46,154 nucleotides of DNA from Leptolyngbyaceae cyanobacterium SM1_4_3 (GTDB lineage: Bacteria; Cyanobacteriota; Cyanobacteriia; Elainellales; Elainellaceae): positions 1 to 46,154 of the forward strand of contig JAAUTN010000014.1 of the NCBI GenBank assembly GCA_012031415.1. The letters are read 5' to 3'. A program made the translations under genes and the position numbers. Positions within the stretch are counted from its first letter, which is position 1. Each line of letters opens with the position of its first letter. Shown piece by piece: positions 1 to 10,097 of this stretch. The notes beneath the pieces are model-generated. The model was given only the letters and a program-made list of their open reading frames with translations, did not search any database and was not told the DNA's origin.

Positions 1-739
<739 letters not shown>

Positions 740-844
740 AGCTCAATTAGCCTCTACATACAAATAAAGTAGTCAAAATCTGTTGCAGACAGAGGGTTAC
801 TGCCTGGATAGAGTTTTTGAACAAATACGATGTCGCTAACCTCA

Positions 845-900
845 GTCTAATCGCTAACTCAACCCGTGATGAAAGGCGGGTTTGGAGTTAGCAGTTAGAC
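845..900. repeat. Imperfect palindrome between the histidine kinase and ftsH
   Basis: GCTAACTC-AACCCG (853-866) faces CGGGTTTGGAGTTAGC (877-892), with outer GTCTAA/TTAGAC arms. It lies downstream of the minus-strand kinase gene and upstream of ftsH. It has no T-run, so a classical terminator is unlikely, though it may still stabilise an mRNA end. Confidence 0.5.
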
Positions 901-941
901 ATATTGAATATTTCTGAGAGCGAATCTTAACTAAATTTAAC

Positions 942-3761
942 CTAATTAGAGGAATTAGAGCAACCGATGGAATTTATTCGCCTGGAGAGCGGCAGGGTAA
1001 ACCAAAAAGTACTGCCACTTCCGAGGCTGCTGTTGACTCCGATTTTGCCGCCGTGAGCGAGAATAATTTGCCGACAGACATAAAGCCCTAGACCTAAACC
1101 AGGGACGTAGCGCGATCGCGCTTCTCGTGCATAAAGTTCAAACACATAGGGGCACTGCTCAGATTTGATTCCCAGTCCGCTGTCTTGAATGGTGCAGCGC
1201 AGCATTGCGGCTTCTATGTCAGCGCTGAGAACTAGTTCTATACCGGGAGGATTGTGTTTGACTGCGTTGGTGATCAGGTTGGTGAACAAACGCCAAAGCT
1301 GAGCATCGTCAGCGCTCACAGGCGGTAAATCAGCCGAAATCAAATTTTTGAGTGTCACCTGATTTTTGGTTAGCAGCGGCTCCAGGTCTGCCAAAACGGA
1401 CTGCACAAAGGGCTGGAGGTAAAGGGGTTGGCAGTGCAGGACGAGACAGCGCACCTCGGTGTCGTGGGCTTCGACCAGGGAGCTGAGCAGACTAAGCTGG
1501 CGATCGCTCCCCTGCCACATTCGCTCTAGGATTGAGCGATTGACCGCCACTGATTTACCAGACTGGTTTAACAGGTTTTTCAACACCATCGAAGCGCCCA
1601 TTACAGGAGTTCGCAAGTCGTGAGTGATGGTATGCAGAAATGCCTGTAGCTGTCTGCGCGATTCAAACTCAGTTCGTTGCAGCCGCTCATACAGAAACAC
1701 TGCCAAATCGCAGATGAAGCAAAACCAGAACAGATAGAGAAAAATGCTGGCTTGGTGGACTGGCTCTCCATCAACTGGGGTTAACCCCAGCGTCAGATAG
1801 GCACCGACGTAATATCCCACTGCTCCGACTTGGGAAATGACGTGTAGCCACCAGCGCACAGGTATCAGAGCCGCCTGCACCAGCAAAATGATGCAAAGGC
1901 TCAAGATGTCGATGTAGACGGAGCCAAATAGCGTACCAATAATTTGTGGTACTAGCGTTACAGACCAGGAGAATCCTAGAAATATTAGATTGGGGTATTG
2001 CTGTCCAAACTGGGTGGAGTGTAGCGTAAGCCAGAAGCATAAACTTAGCCCCATGAAGGCAAAAATTGGAAAAATGAGTGCCCGATAGGTGGCTGAAAAC
2101 TCGGCAAACTCGGATGGCAAGAAGGCTGCCATGTGCCAGTAGCCAAACGCAATCGTCAGAACGTAGGTTAGCGTTAGCCAGAGGCTCAGCCGCAGCCGAC
2201 CGCGCAGCAGATTTTCTTGCCAGGTTTCATAGTTGGCAGATTCGGAGGAGGGTTGAATGTTTCCCAATAAGGCAGTTAGCGATCGCCCCACGCCGCTCTG
2301 CGCTGCCCGACAGAGCGGCTCAATTTGCTGAACTAGGGTGGCGGGCGATCGCCTCTGCTTTACTTCAGCTAAGTCAAATTCAGCGATTGGGTTGGGTTTG
2401 TCTAGGGGCAAAGTGAACCAGACCGTTGTGCCGCTCTGAGGGGCGCTGTTGATGCCGATGCGTCCGCCGTGTGCTTCGATAATTTGACGGCAGAGAGGTA
2501 GCCCTAAGCTCAGCGGTTGAGAGCGTCTCCGGAACCGCACATCGTCAAACAGGCGATCGCCCTGTCCTGATATGCCAGCGCCATCATCCTGAACTAGACA
2601 GTAAACTCTGTTAGCCTCAGCCGAACTGTGTTTTAGCTTCGCTCTCAGCGTTAGGGTGACTCCAGGCGGGTTATGCTCAATCGCATTGGCGATTAAGTTG
2701 TTAAACACTCGCCCCAGTTGGGTTGCATCGGCACTGACGGGCGGCAGATCTGCGGGTAAACGATTTACAATCGTCACCTGCCTTCGGGCTAGCAGCGGCT
2801 CAAAGTCTGTTAGTACGGCTTCTACCAGGCAACTCAGTTGCAATGGCTCTATCTTGCAAACGCACGGTTTGCGGCGGGAATGGGCTTCAAGTAAAGAGTT
2901 GATTAGCTTAAGCTGGCGATCGCTCCCCTCCAGCATTCTCTCTAATGTCTGGCGGCTCACTGCGACCTGTTCGCCCGCCTGATCGAGCAACGATCGCAGC
3001 AACAGCAGCATTCCTGTAACCGGATTTCGCAAGTCATGGGAAACCGCGTGTAGGAAAAACCGTAACTCTCGCTGGGCGCTGAATTCAGCTCGCTGAAGCT
3101 GCTCGTACAGGTAAACTGCCAAATTGCAAATCAGACAAAACCAAAACACATACACCCACACCACTAGGCAGGCATAAACAGGCTGGTCGTTAATGGTGAT
3201 GCCCAGGGCTGAATTGACCCCCAAAAAGTAAATTAGAACCCCTAGCTGGGCAACCAAATGCAGGAACCAGCGCACCGGAATCAGCGTAGCTTGAATCAAA
3301 AATGCTAGATTCCAGGCAACCAGGTCTGGATTGGCTATGCCGTTAAGCGTTGCCACAACTTGCCCAACCAGCGTAATAGACCAGGACAAACAAAGAAATA
3401 AAACGCCTGGATAGCGGCGACCCACCTGCGTGGTGTAAAGCACAACGCAGGATAGCAGCGACAGCAACATAGCCGCCTCTAGCGTCAACACCAATCGATA
3501 GGAAACGAAATGACTGGCTTTGAATGCTTCTGGATTGGCAACGAAACTGTGAAAGTCAAGGGCAATGAAGGTTAGAAGGCAAGGAACTGCTAGCCATAGC
3601 CCCAGACGTAACCGACTCAACATAAAGCGGTCTCGCCATGCCTCATATCCTGTCGATTCAGAGGCGGGTTTGGGCTGCTTGACCAGAGGCAACCCCTCCT
3701 GAACGAGCAAGGCGATCGCCGCTTTACTCGTTGATACCCAACTTCTGAACTGGGATGCCAT
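942..3761 (-). CDS. Tandem-duplicated membrane sensor histidine kinase (two complete kinases in one chain)
   Basis: The 939-residue protein is two copies of the same unit with a period of about 472 residues. Each unit has a short lead (ESxxYExW), about six TM segments (roughly 52-220 and 522-692), a HisKA domain with HDLR (H242 in SHDLRNP; H714 in THDLRTP) and a HATPase_c domain. N boxes are NNLIANAIEHN (354-364) and TNLITNAVKHN (827-837). D boxes are DDGAGI (392-397) and DSGLGI (860-865). The ATP-lid G2 box is intact in the second unit (GLGLGL, 888-893) but reads LSLGLPL in the first. No receiver, PAS or HAMP domain is visible, and no response regulator lies next door, so signal and partner are unknown. 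Histidine kinases normally work as dimers, so the fused pair may act as a built-in dimer; that is inference. Confidence 0.9.
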   Translation of the reverse strand: MASQFRSWVSTSKAAIALLVQEGLPLVKQPKPASESTGYEAWRDRFMLSRLRLGLWLAVPCLLTFIALDFHSFVANPEAFKASHFVSYRLVLTLEAAMLLSLLSCVVLYTTQVGRRYPGVLFLCLSWSITLVGQVVATLNGIANPDLVAWNLAFLIQATLIPVRWFLHLVAQLGVLIYFLGVNSALGITINDQPVYACLVVWVYVFWFCLICNLAVYLYEQLQRAEFSAQRELRFFLHAVSHDLRNPVTGMLLLLRSLLDQAGEQVAVSRQTLERMLEGSDRQLKLINSLLEAHSRRKPCVCKIEPLQLSCLVEAVLTDFEPLLARRQVTIVNRLPADLPPVSADATQLGRVFNNLIANAIEHNPPGVTLTLRAKLKHSSAEANRVYCLVQDDGAGISGQGDRLFDDVRFRRRSQPLSLGLPLCRQIIEAHGGRIGINSAPQSGTTVWFTLPLDKPNPIAEFDLAEVKQRRSPATLVQQIEPLCRAAQSGVGRSLTALLGNIQPSSESANYETWQENLLRGRLRLSLWLTLTYVLTIAFGYWHMAAFLPSEFAEFSATYRALIFPIFAFMGLSLCFWLTLHSTQFGQQYPNLIFLGFSWSVTLVPQIIGTLFGSVYIDILSLCIILLVQAALIPVRWWLHVISQVGAVGYYVGAYLTLGLTPVDGEPVHQASIFLYLFWFCFICDLAVFLYERLQRTEFESRRQLQAFLHTITHDLRTPVMGASMVLKNLLNQSGKSVAVNRSILERMWQGSDRQLSLLSSLVEAHDTEVRCLVLHCQPLYLQPFVQSVLADLEPLLTKNQVTLKNLISADLPPVSADDAQLWRLFTNLITNAVKHNPPGIELVLSADIEAAMLRCTIQDSGLGIKSEQCPYVFELYAREARSRYVPGLGLGLYVCRQIILAHGGKIGVNSSLGSGSTFWFTLPLSRRINSIGCSNSSN

Positions 3762-4045
3762 AGGAGGCGATTCCTCGTAACATAGATTTCCTGGTTGATA
3801 TCAGAGATTTTGAAATGATACAGACTTTTGAGCTAGGCAGACGATTCACGCTAAACCGCCGCTTGCAAGACAACTAACTTCAAGATCTAATGCTATTAGG
3901 TCAGGGAAAGCAATCACCTCCCCCTGACGATTCACCCGTTCGGGGGATAAATTCGGGTCTCTAAGTCCCCAACTGTCCCCGATAGTGTAATGGTCGCCGA
4001 GAAGGGCTAATCTTCCGGGAGGGCTAATCTTTTAAGACGGTGGGC

Positions 4046-4561
4046 CTACTGATTACCCGTAATGCGAATGACGTAAGGATGGTAGCTACCCCGATTGTAG
4101 GAGCCGACCCACACCTGATAGCTACCGGAGAGCCACTGTCCAGCAATTCCAGGATTGTTGCTCTGATAGTCATCGTTACACCAGCTTCCGCCAGGACCGC
4201 GCACAACTAGAGTCGTATCTTCAGGGCTTTCAACTTGAATGCTGAGGTAGCTGAAGAACTCAGTCAGTTGAATAGTGTGGTCGGGCTGCTCATCGACAAA
4301 ACCAGCACACGGACCAGTAGCAGTTTCAGCCCGGCCAGCGATGTTGCTGGCCGTTAACGGCCCACCGCTAATTCCTCGAACTGTCGTGGGGTCTGGAGAG
4401 AAGTCAGGACTCAGGGTAACGTTTTCAAAGATTGAAATGACAGGAGACTGAACCTGTTGAGCATGAGCAGGCGCATCCGCTAACGGTCCAGCCGTGAAGA
4501 CACTGGTGGTCAAGAGTGTGGCTGACAGTCCAATTTTTGAGCGCAGTCCATAAATTTTCAT
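4046..4561 (-). CDS. Small secreted beta-rich protein, PPC-like, function unknown
   Basis: I take the start at 4561 (MKIYGLRSK) because a signal peptide follows directly: hydrophobic stretch then ADAPAHAQQ, a good signal peptidase I site near residue 35. Starts further upstream (to 4684) would add about 40 residues lacking secretion features. The mature part of about 137 residues has TTLVVRGPGGSW, a conserved WCNDD, GIAGQWLSGSYQVWVG and a C-terminal YHPYVIRIT. That pattern resembles pre-peptidase C-terminal (PPC)-like beta-sandwich domains found in cyanobacterial exported proteins. Two cysteines could form a disulfide outside the cytoplasm. The gene stands alone between the kinase and gltX. 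The family assignment is tentative. Confidence 0.7.
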   Translation of the reverse strand: MKIYGLRSKIGLSATLLTTSVFTAGPLADAPAHAQQVQSPVISIFENVTLSPDFSPDPTTVRGISGGPLTASNIAGRAETATGPCAGFVDEQPDHTIQLTEFFSYLSIQVESPEDTTLVVRGPGGSWCNDDYQSNNPGIAGQWLSGSYQVWVGSYNRGSYHPYVIRITGNQ

Positions 4562-4746
4562 TCTGGTGATATTAGCGATATTTAAAGGGCTGGAAATAAG
4601 GGATATAGTTCTAGGGCTGTTATGGATTGGGACTATTACAGATTTTTTATGGACGCTAGCCCAGTTAGGCGAGTTCCAAGTCAAACGGTTTGGTCAACTT
4701 TTACCACAAATCTTTTACTGAGGAGTGTGAATTAATTAACCTGCGG

Positions 4747-4788
4747 GGTAGGTGTCTCACTCACCCGGACGGGCAAGATGCCATTCCA
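4747..4788. repeat. Dispersed repeat, partner of the element at 9720-9765
   Basis: The reverse complement reads TGGAATGGCATCTTGCCCGT, then CCGGG and TGAGACACC, closely matching the palindromic element at 9720-9765 with a few small deletions. It fills part of the 368-base gap between the secreted protein and gltX; the rest of that gap holds only the inverted repeat at 4826-4859. Confidence 0.6.
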
Positions 4789-4825
4789 CAAAATATACAG
4801 TCTACTTAATTTCTAATCCTAAGCA

Positions 4826-4859
4826 GCAGTAGGAGCGAACAAGTGTTCACTCCTACTGC
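4826..4859. repeat. 15-bp inverted repeat downstream of gltX
   Basis: GCAGTAGGAGCGAAC (4826-4840) faces GTTCACTCCTACTGC (4845-4859), one mismatch, four-base loop. It is about 70 bases beyond the gltX stop and could end that transcript, but no T-run follows on either strand. Confidence 0.6.
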
Positions 4860-4929
4860 CAATCTTGCTAGTTTAGAGGACGCTATGGGGCTGCTGCTGG
4901 CTTGATTGATCCGCTGGATCTGGGCGTGT

Positions 4930-6375
4930 TTAGGCGGTCAGGGACAGAGCGCTTTTTAGCCGCAGTTGGTCTAGATTGTGCTGATGCAGCAACAGCCAGG
5001 ACTGAATCAGGTCTGGTCCCTGCATATCGGTCGTTAAAGCAGCCCGGAGCGATCGCATCACCAGCCCTTTTTTCAAATTTTCTGCCTTCACCACCTGCTT
5101 GATCATTTCTTGGGCAGAGGCTTCACCTAGCTCAATATGCTCTGACAAAGCTGCCAGAACGCCCTGCAAAGCTGCGGCTGTGCCTTCTTGCCGCAGTTGC
5201 GTAACTGCCGCCTCAGAAAACTGCATTTCTGGGTCAAACAGGTAGCGGGTCATGGGCACGGCTTCATCCAGTCGAGATAGACTCGCTCCAATCAGCGCCG
5301 AGACTTGCTCTAGCCAGGGGCGATCGCCCTCTGCATCAAAGGCATAGCCCGCCTCCTGCCAGTAGGGAATCAACAAATCAGTCAGCTTTGTCGCTGGCAT
5401 TTCGTGTAAATACTGACTGTTGAGCCAGTTCAGCTTATCCCAGTCAAATTTTGCGCCTGCCTTATTCACCCGCTCAAAGCCAAACTGCTTTGCCGCTTCC
5501 GCTAAGGTAAATCGCTCCTGTGTCGCATCGGGTGGAGACCAGCCCAACAGCGTCATGTAGTTCGCCAGGGCTTCTGGCAAATATCCCATCTTCTTGAAAT
5601 CAAAAATTGAGGTCACGCCATCTCGCTTAGACAGCTTTTTGCCAGCCGGACTGAGAATCAGCGGCGTGTGAGCAAACTCTGGCACCGCTGCATCCAGCGC
5701 TTCGTATAGCAAAATTTGTTTAGCAGTATTGGCGACATGATCTTCACCCCGAATGATGTGAGTAATTTTCATGTCAATGTCGTCTACCACCACCACAAAG
5801 TTGTAGAGCGGCTGACCAATTTGATCGACAGGTGCGCGACGAGCAATCACCATGTCGCCCCCCAAATCGCCGCCCCGCCAGGTCACTTTGCCGCGCACTA
5901 GATCTGTCCAGCTAATTTCGCGATTATCTTCAATTTTGAAGCGAATCACGGGTAGCCGTCCTTCTGCCTGAAATGCAGCTTGCTGTTCAGGAGTCAGGTT
6001 ACGGTGGCGGTTGTCATAGCGGGGGGCTTCGTTTCTAGCTTCTTGCTTAGCCCGCATTGCCTCTAGCTCTGCTTCGGTGCAGTAGCAGTGATAGGCCAGT
6101 CCCCTGTCTAGCAGAGTTTTGGCTGCCTGACGATATAGATCAAGCCGCTTGGTTTGAAAGAATGGCCCCTCATCCCAAGTCAATCCTAGCCAGGTTAGAC
6201 CCTCTAGAATGTTTTGGGTATATTCAGGGCGCGATCGCTCCAGGTCAGTATCTTCAATTCGCAAAATAAACTGACCGCCATGATGCCGCGCAAACAGCCA
6301 GTTAAACACAGCCGTTCTTGCAGTGCCGATGTGCAGGTTTCCCGTTGGGCTAGGAGCAATGCGAACGCGAATCAC
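4930..6375 (-). CDS. gltX: Glutamyl-tRNA synthetase
   Basis: Charges tRNA-Glu with glutamate; in cyanobacteria this enzyme is usually non-discriminating and also feeds tRNA-Gln (via GatCAB) and tetrapyrrole synthesis. Class I signatures are clear: [10 protein letters not shown] with the HIGH-type motif LHIG at residues 14-17, and the KMSKS-type loop KLSKR at 247-251. FILRIEDTD (36-44) and the RGEDH segment (209-213) are also present. The length of 481 residues is normal for a bacterial GluRS, with the C-terminal anticodon-binding domain intact. The start codon is GTG (6373-6375), preceded by a GAGAG stretch; it is chosen because [12 protein letters not shown] is the typical N-terminus. It is followed by the hairpin at 4826-4859 and has no obvious operon partner. 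Confidence 0.97.
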   Translation of the reverse strand: MIRVRIAPSPTGNLHIGTARTAVFNWLFARHHGGQFILRIEDTDLERSRPEYTQNILEGLTWLGLTWDEGPFFQTKRLDLYRQAAKTLLDRGLAYHCYCTEAELEAMRAKQEARNEAPRYDNRHRNLTPEQQAAFQAEGRLPVIRFKIEDNREISWTDLVRGKVTWRGGDLGGDMVIARRAPVDQIGQPLYNFVVVVDDIDMKITHIIRGEDHVANTAKQILLYEALDAAVPEFAHTPLILSPAGKKLSKRDGVTSIFDFKKMGYLPEALANYMTLLGWSPPDATQERFTLAEAAKQFGFERVNKAGAKFDWDKLNWLNSQYLHEMPATKLTDLLIPYWQEAGYAFDAEGDRPWLEQVSALIGASLSRLDEAVPMTRYLFDPEMQFSEAAVTQLRQEGTAAALQGVLAALSEHIELGEASAQEMIKQVVKAENLKKGLVMRSLRAALTTDMQGPDLIQSWLLLHQHNLDQLRLKSALSLTA

Positions 6376-6552
6376 AGTTAGACTCTCTCAGTTGAAACGA
6401 CCAAATTGAACCGCAGCTAATAGCAAGGCAATTAGGCAATCTAGCAATCTAGCGGCTGACGATCAACTCACCCACCAATTTACCTCAGTCCAAGCGACAT
6501 CAGCAGCGATGCTCTAAAGCAATGCTCTAAAGCAATGCCCTGAATAATGAAT

Positions 6553-7119
6553 TTAAGCAGCAGACATTTCTCGTTGAGTTGCGCCTCGCAGCTTCTGAGT
6601 ATTTTCAACTAGACTTTGGGCAAAAGCATCTAGTCGTTTGGCAAGACTTTCATCCCGCAGGTTGCCTTCCTCGTCAAAGGCTTTCCAGGCTTGCCCAATG
6701 GCAACCTGTTCAGGAATTGTCCAGGCGTGAACCCACCGAGCAATCGTTCGCATATCGTTCAAAGCGTTGCTGTTGGACTGCCCGCCCAATACGCTGATTA
6801 AGCCTGTCACTTTGCCAGAAAAATGCTCAAACCCCATCAGGTCGAGTGCATTTTTGAGGACACCGCTGAGGCTACCGTGATATTCGGGTGTGGCTAGGAT
6901 AATTCCGTCTGCCTCCAGTACGGCTTGACGCAACCGCTCAACATCAGGATAGTCCGGGTACTCATCGCCGCCATCACAAAAAGGCAGATTTAGCTGACGC
7001 AGATCTAAAACTTCGACATCAGCGCCCAGGGCTTTGACCCTCTCTGCCGCTACCTTTAAGGCTTGTTGACTGTAGGAGTCAGATCTTAAACTTCCAGCAA
7101 TCCCAACAATCTTGACCAT
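6553..7119 (-). CDS. NADPH-dependent FMN reductase family (flavodoxin-like)
   Basis: Soluble flavoprotein of the NADPH_FMN_red family (relatives: chromate/quinone reductase ChrR/YieF, azoreductases). It likely carries out two-electron reduction of quinones or similar acceptors. The FMN phosphate loop is GIAGSLRSDSYS (residues 6-17), and the family motif PEYHGSLSGVLKNALD lies in the middle. The length of 188 residues is typical. Substrate cannot be read from the sequence. The gene is transcribed alone, divergent from ftsH, and a candidate operator palindrome lies 54 bases upstream of its start. Confidence 0.92.
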   Translation of the reverse strand: MVKIVGIAGSLRSDSYSQQALKVAAERVKALGADVEVLDLRQLNLPFCDGGDEYPDYPDVERLRQAVLEADGIILATPEYHGSLSGVLKNALDLMGFEHFSGKVTGLISVLGGQSNSNALNDMRTIARWVHAWTIPEQVAIGQAWKAFDEEGNLRDESLAKRLDAFAQSLVENTQKLRGATQREMSAA

Positions 7120-7167
7120 GACTCAGATTCCTTTTTTTGCAATCTTGAATTAACTTTAAGTATAGCG

Positions 7168-7197
7168 CTAAACGTATTCATTACGAGTACGCTTTAG
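7168..7197. promoter_or_regulatory. Candidate operator upstream of the FMN reductase
   Basis: The 19-base core CGTATTCATTACGAGTACG (7173-7191) is palindromic at 7 of 9 pairs, flanked by CTAAA on the left and CTTTAG on the right. Its place 54 bases before the reductase start fits repression by a small redox- or drug-sensing dimer (MarR, HxlR or TetR type), but no regulator gene is adjacent. The rest of the 367-base divergent gap to ftsH shows nothing clear. Confidence 0.4.
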
Positions 7198-7486
7198 GAT
7201 CGAGAATTTAAGTCCTGATGGGGCAGTGCAGTTGGGTGGAGTTGGGCTGTGGAGTTAGACTAGGAATGTGGAGTATCTACTCAATCCGGTTAGTTACTGT
7301 AATTTTCAATTGCCTAAGCCACAGATTCTTTGTCGGAAGTTACATTCAGTAAGGCATACAGCAAAAAAACTGAACACACTCAGGCGCGAAGCGCTGTAGG
7401 TTTGAACTGGGGGATCTCATTCACAAAGCTTAGGAAAGTTTGTAGTCAGAAGTCGGGCTAAGGTTAGCCGGGAAAGGCAGTTTAGT

Positions 7487-9457
7487 ATGAGTCATTTTAG
7501 GAATAAGGTGTCAATGCAGCGTTCTGATAGAAGCAATCGATTCTCTTCTGAGGGTTCCAACGATTCTGGACAGGTTTCTCAGAAGAATAAGGGGCGATCG
7601 CCTACCCAAGCTGCCGCAGTGTCGGGCGCAATGACCGCCGTTTGGATGATGTTACAGATGGCGTTGCCCAGCGCTCCAGCGCTAGCCCAAACCAGACAGG
7701 AATCCCTGAGCTATAGCGACTTACTTGAGCGAATTGAAGATAGGCAGGTCAAACGAATAGAAATTGACTCTGCTAGAGGGGTTGCGCGGGTTGAACTGGA
7801 AGGCGAATCTGCTGACACCGCCCTTCAGGAGGTGACGCTGTTTGCAGGCGATCGCAATTCTGAACTAATTGAGGCTGCTCGTGATCAAGGCGTGACGATT
7901 GATGTCCAGCCCACAGCCAGCAACAACGTTGTTACATCGCTGATGATTCATGGGCTGCTAGCATTCTTGCTGATTATGGGGCTGTTGATGATTTTGCGAC
8001 GCTCTAGTAACGCTTCAGGGCAAGCGATGAACTTTGGCAAGTCTAAAGCTCGTTTTCAAATGGAAGCCAAGACAGGCGTGATGTTTGACGACGTAGCAGG
8101 CATCGAAGAAGCCAAAGAAGAACTCCAGGAAGTCGTCACCTTCTTGAAAAAGCCAGAACGCTTTACCGCAGTCGGCGCAAAAATTCCTAAAGGTGTGCTG
8201 CTCGTTGGTCCTCCCGGAACAGGTAAAACCCTCCTGGCAAAGGCGATCGCCGGGGAAGCGGGCGTTCCCTTCTTCAGCATCTCTGGTTCAGAATTCGTGG
8301 AAATGTTTGTCGGGGTCGGGGCTTCGCGAGTGCGTGACCTGTTCAAAAAGGCAAAGGAAAACGCGCCTTGCATCATCTTCATTGATGAGATTGACGCAGT
8401 TGGACGGCAGCGGGGTGCTGGCATCGGTGGCGGCAACGATGAGCGAGAGCAAACCCTCAACCAGTTGCTCACCGAGATGGATGGCTTTGAGGGCAACACC
8501 GGAATCATCATCATCGCAGCAACCAACCGTCCTGATGTGCTCGACTCTGCCCTGCTACGTCCCGGTCGCTTTGACCGTCAGGTTTCCGTCGATCCACCCG
8601 ATATCAAGGGTCGTCTGGAAGTACTGGAAGTTCATGCGCGGAATAAGAAGATTTCTCAGGAAGTTTCCCTGGAGGCGATCGCCCGTCGCACCCCCGGATT
8701 TACCGGAGCCGATCTTGCAAACCTGCTGAACGAAGCGGCAATTCTCACTGCCCGTCGCCGCAAGGAAGCAATCACCATGCTAGAAATCGACGATGCGGTA
8801 GATCGCGTTGTCGCAGGCATGGAAGGAACACCGCTGGTGGACAGCAAGAGCAAGCGACTGATCGCTTATCACGAGTTAGGTCATGCGATCGTTGGAACGC
8901 TGCTCAAAGCACACGATCCGGTACAGAAGGTGACGCTGATTCCTCGTGGTCAGGCTCAGGGTCTAACCTGGTTTACCCCTAATGAGGAGCAGGGCTTAAT
9001 TTCTCGCTCTCAACTGATGGCAAGAATCACCGGAGCACTGGGCGGAAGAGCGGCTGAACACGTAATTTTTGGCGATGCTGAAGTTACCACAGGTGCAGGC
9101 AATGACTTGCAGCAGGTGACAAACATGGCAAGGCAAATGGTGACTCGCTTCGGGATGTCTGACCTCGGCCCACTTTCTCTGGAAAGCCAGCAGGGAGAAG
9201 TCTTCCTCGGTCGTGATTGGATGTCTCGCTCAGAATATTCTGACGAAATCGCTGCCCGAATTGACGCTCAGGTCAGGGCGATCGTAGAGCATTGCTATGA
9301 CGATGCCCGTCGCATCATCCGCGACAACCGCGCAGTGATCGATCGCCTGGTAGACCTGCTAATCGAGAAGGAAACTATTGATGGCGAAGAGTTCCGCCAG
9401 ATTGTAGCGGAGTACGCCGAGGTTCCTGAGAAAGAGCAGTACGTTCCACAGCTTTAA
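7487..9457 (+). CDS. ftsH: FtsH-type AAA+ zinc metalloprotease, intact copy
   Basis: Complete 656-residue FtsH. It has a basic, Ser/Asn-rich N-terminal extension (1-40), a first hydrophobic segment (45-68) ending in APALAQ like a signal peptide, a periplasmic or lumenal domain, and a second TM (150-170). The AAA+ module has Walker A GPPGTGKT (241-248), Walker B IIFIDEID (296-303) and the second region of homology with arginine fingers (R358, R361). The zinc site is HELGH (462-466). The end ([11 protein letters not shown]) is of the FtsH2 type. The AAA+ part is almost identical at DNA level to the broken copy at 1-250, whereas the N-terminal third differs, so the two are likely different paralogues (FtsH1- and FtsH2-like) homogenised by gene conversion. 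A second possible start is M10 at 7514. A terminator follows at 9593-9619. Confidence 0.95.
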   Translation: MSHFRNKVSMQRSDRSNRFSSEGSNDSGQVSQKNKGRSPTQAAAVSGAMTAVWMMLQMALPSAPALAQTRQESLSYSDLLERIEDRQVKRIEIDSARGVARVELEGESADTALQEVTLFAGDRNSELIEAARDQGVTIDVQPTASNNVVTSLMIHGLLAFLLIMGLLMILRRSSNASGQAMNFGKSKARFQMEAKTGVMFDDVAGIEEAKEELQEVVTFLKKPERFTAVGAKIPKGVLLVGPPGTGKTLLAKAIAGEAGVPFFSISGSEFVEMFVGVGASRVRDLFKKAKENAPCIIFIDEIDAVGRQRGAGIGGGNDEREQTLNQLLTEMDGFEGNTGIIIIAATNRPDVLDSALLRPGRFDRQVSVDPPDIKGRLEVLEVHARNKKISQEVSLEAIARRTPGFTGADLANLLNEAAILTARRRKEAITMLEIDDAVDRVVAGMEGTPLVDSKSKRLIAYHELGHAIVGTLLKAHDPVQKVTLIPRGQAQGLTWFTPNEEQGLISRSQLMARITGALGGRAAEHVIFGDAEVTTGAGNDLQQVTNMARQMVTRFGMSDLGPLSLESQQGEVFLGRDWMSRSEYSDEIAARIDAQVRAIVEHCYDDARRIIRDNRAVIDRLVDLLIEKETIDGEEFRQIVAEYAEVPEKEQYVPQL

Positions 9458-9512
9458 TTCTTATTAGCTAGTGCTGCGCCACAGCTAAAAATTAGGGTTG
9501 GTAGTCAGTGCT

Positions 9513-9530
9513 TTAGCGCTGAAGCGCTAA
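9513..9530. repeat. 8-bp perfect inverted repeat after ftsH
   Basis: TTAGCGCT-GA-AGCGCTAA, about 55 bases after the ftsH stop. No T-run follows; it is a possible mRNA-end structure upstream of the true terminator. Confidence 0.4.
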
Positions 9531-9592
9531 CTGCAAGCCAAAGCATTACCCTAAAGTTAAGCGGCGACTCTGCACCAGTTCAAATCATGGGG

Positions 9593-9619
9593 AAGGGGCA
9601 CTAAACGGTGCCCCTTTTT
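9593..9619 (+). terminator. Rho-independent terminator of ftsH
   Basis: Stem AAGGGGCAC (9593-9601) and GTGCCCCTT (9608-9616) with a six-base loop, running into T at 9615-9619. It lies 135 bases after the ftsH stop. Confidence 0.85.
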
Positions 9620-9719
9620 CATTCAATTTCCTTTAAGATTTTTGGGAAGCATCCTGTCTTCCCTCGCCGGACTCATTACCAAGCGGGAACTTCCAACGAG
9701 CGTATCACTGGACCTGTTA

Positions 9720-9765
9720 TGGAATGGGCATCTTGCCCGTTCGGGCGGGTGAGATACCCATTCCA
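9720..9765. repeat. Palindromic dispersed repeat (TGGAATGGG...CCCATTCCA)
   Basis: Arms TGGAATGGG/CCCATTCCA enclose a second pair GCCCG/CGGGC. The same element, reversed and partly decayed, lies at 4747-4788. The small minus-strand open frame over this stretch (9623-9889) looks like an artefact of the repeat. Confidence 0.7.
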
Positions 9766-9946
9766 GAGTTTGTAGCGATCGCCACGCCAACAAAGAGCTT
9801 AAGCCCCTTATCCCACACGAGAATGCGTCAGTCTTGGTAAAATCAACGCCGTTTCTAGAAAGGCAAGCACCTCCTATCCGTAGCTTCATTTTTTAAACTG
9901 GCAGAACAGAAAATTTACAGATTGTCTACCGGATTAAAGCTCTGTC

Positions 9947-9987
9947 CTTAATCCTGCGATCACCGTTTCTTAAATCAACTTATGTAA
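9947..9987 (+). promoter_or_regulatory. Possible Pho box upstream of phoX
   Basis: CTTAATCC (9947-9954), GATCACCG (9958-9965) and CTTAAATC (9969-9976) sit at an 11-base period, followed by CTTATGTA at 9979. The Synechocystis Pho box is three 8-bp repeats of the type PyTTAAPyPy(T/A) with 3-bp spacers. Only the first and third units fit, and imperfectly. Location 120-150 bases before a phosphatase gene supports it. Confidence 0.35.
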
Positions 9988-10097
9988 AGTCTCTCAGCAT
10001 AGGTACTTGATAACCGATGTCTTCTGAGATATTGAACCGTTTGAGGGAAGGCATCGGTATTCGTTTAGGTAGAGATCCTGTAGAGAGAACACACTGT

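Noticed and set aside
4826-4859. Classical terminator for gltX
   Set aside because: Good stem but no T-run on either strand, so kept only as an inverted repeat.
8056-8526. 156-residue open frame antisense to ftsH
   Set aside because: Mirror of a strongly conserved AAA+ region; low-complexity Ser/Pro/Thr composition typical of a shadow frame.
9570-9592. GTTCAAATC stretch resembling a tRNA T-loop
   Set aside because: No acceptor, anticodon or D-arm pairs around it.
9623-9889. 88-residue minus-strand open frame
   Set aside because: Covers the palindromic repeat at 9720-9765 and a CTTAAG repeat; Arg/Ser-rich composition without family features.
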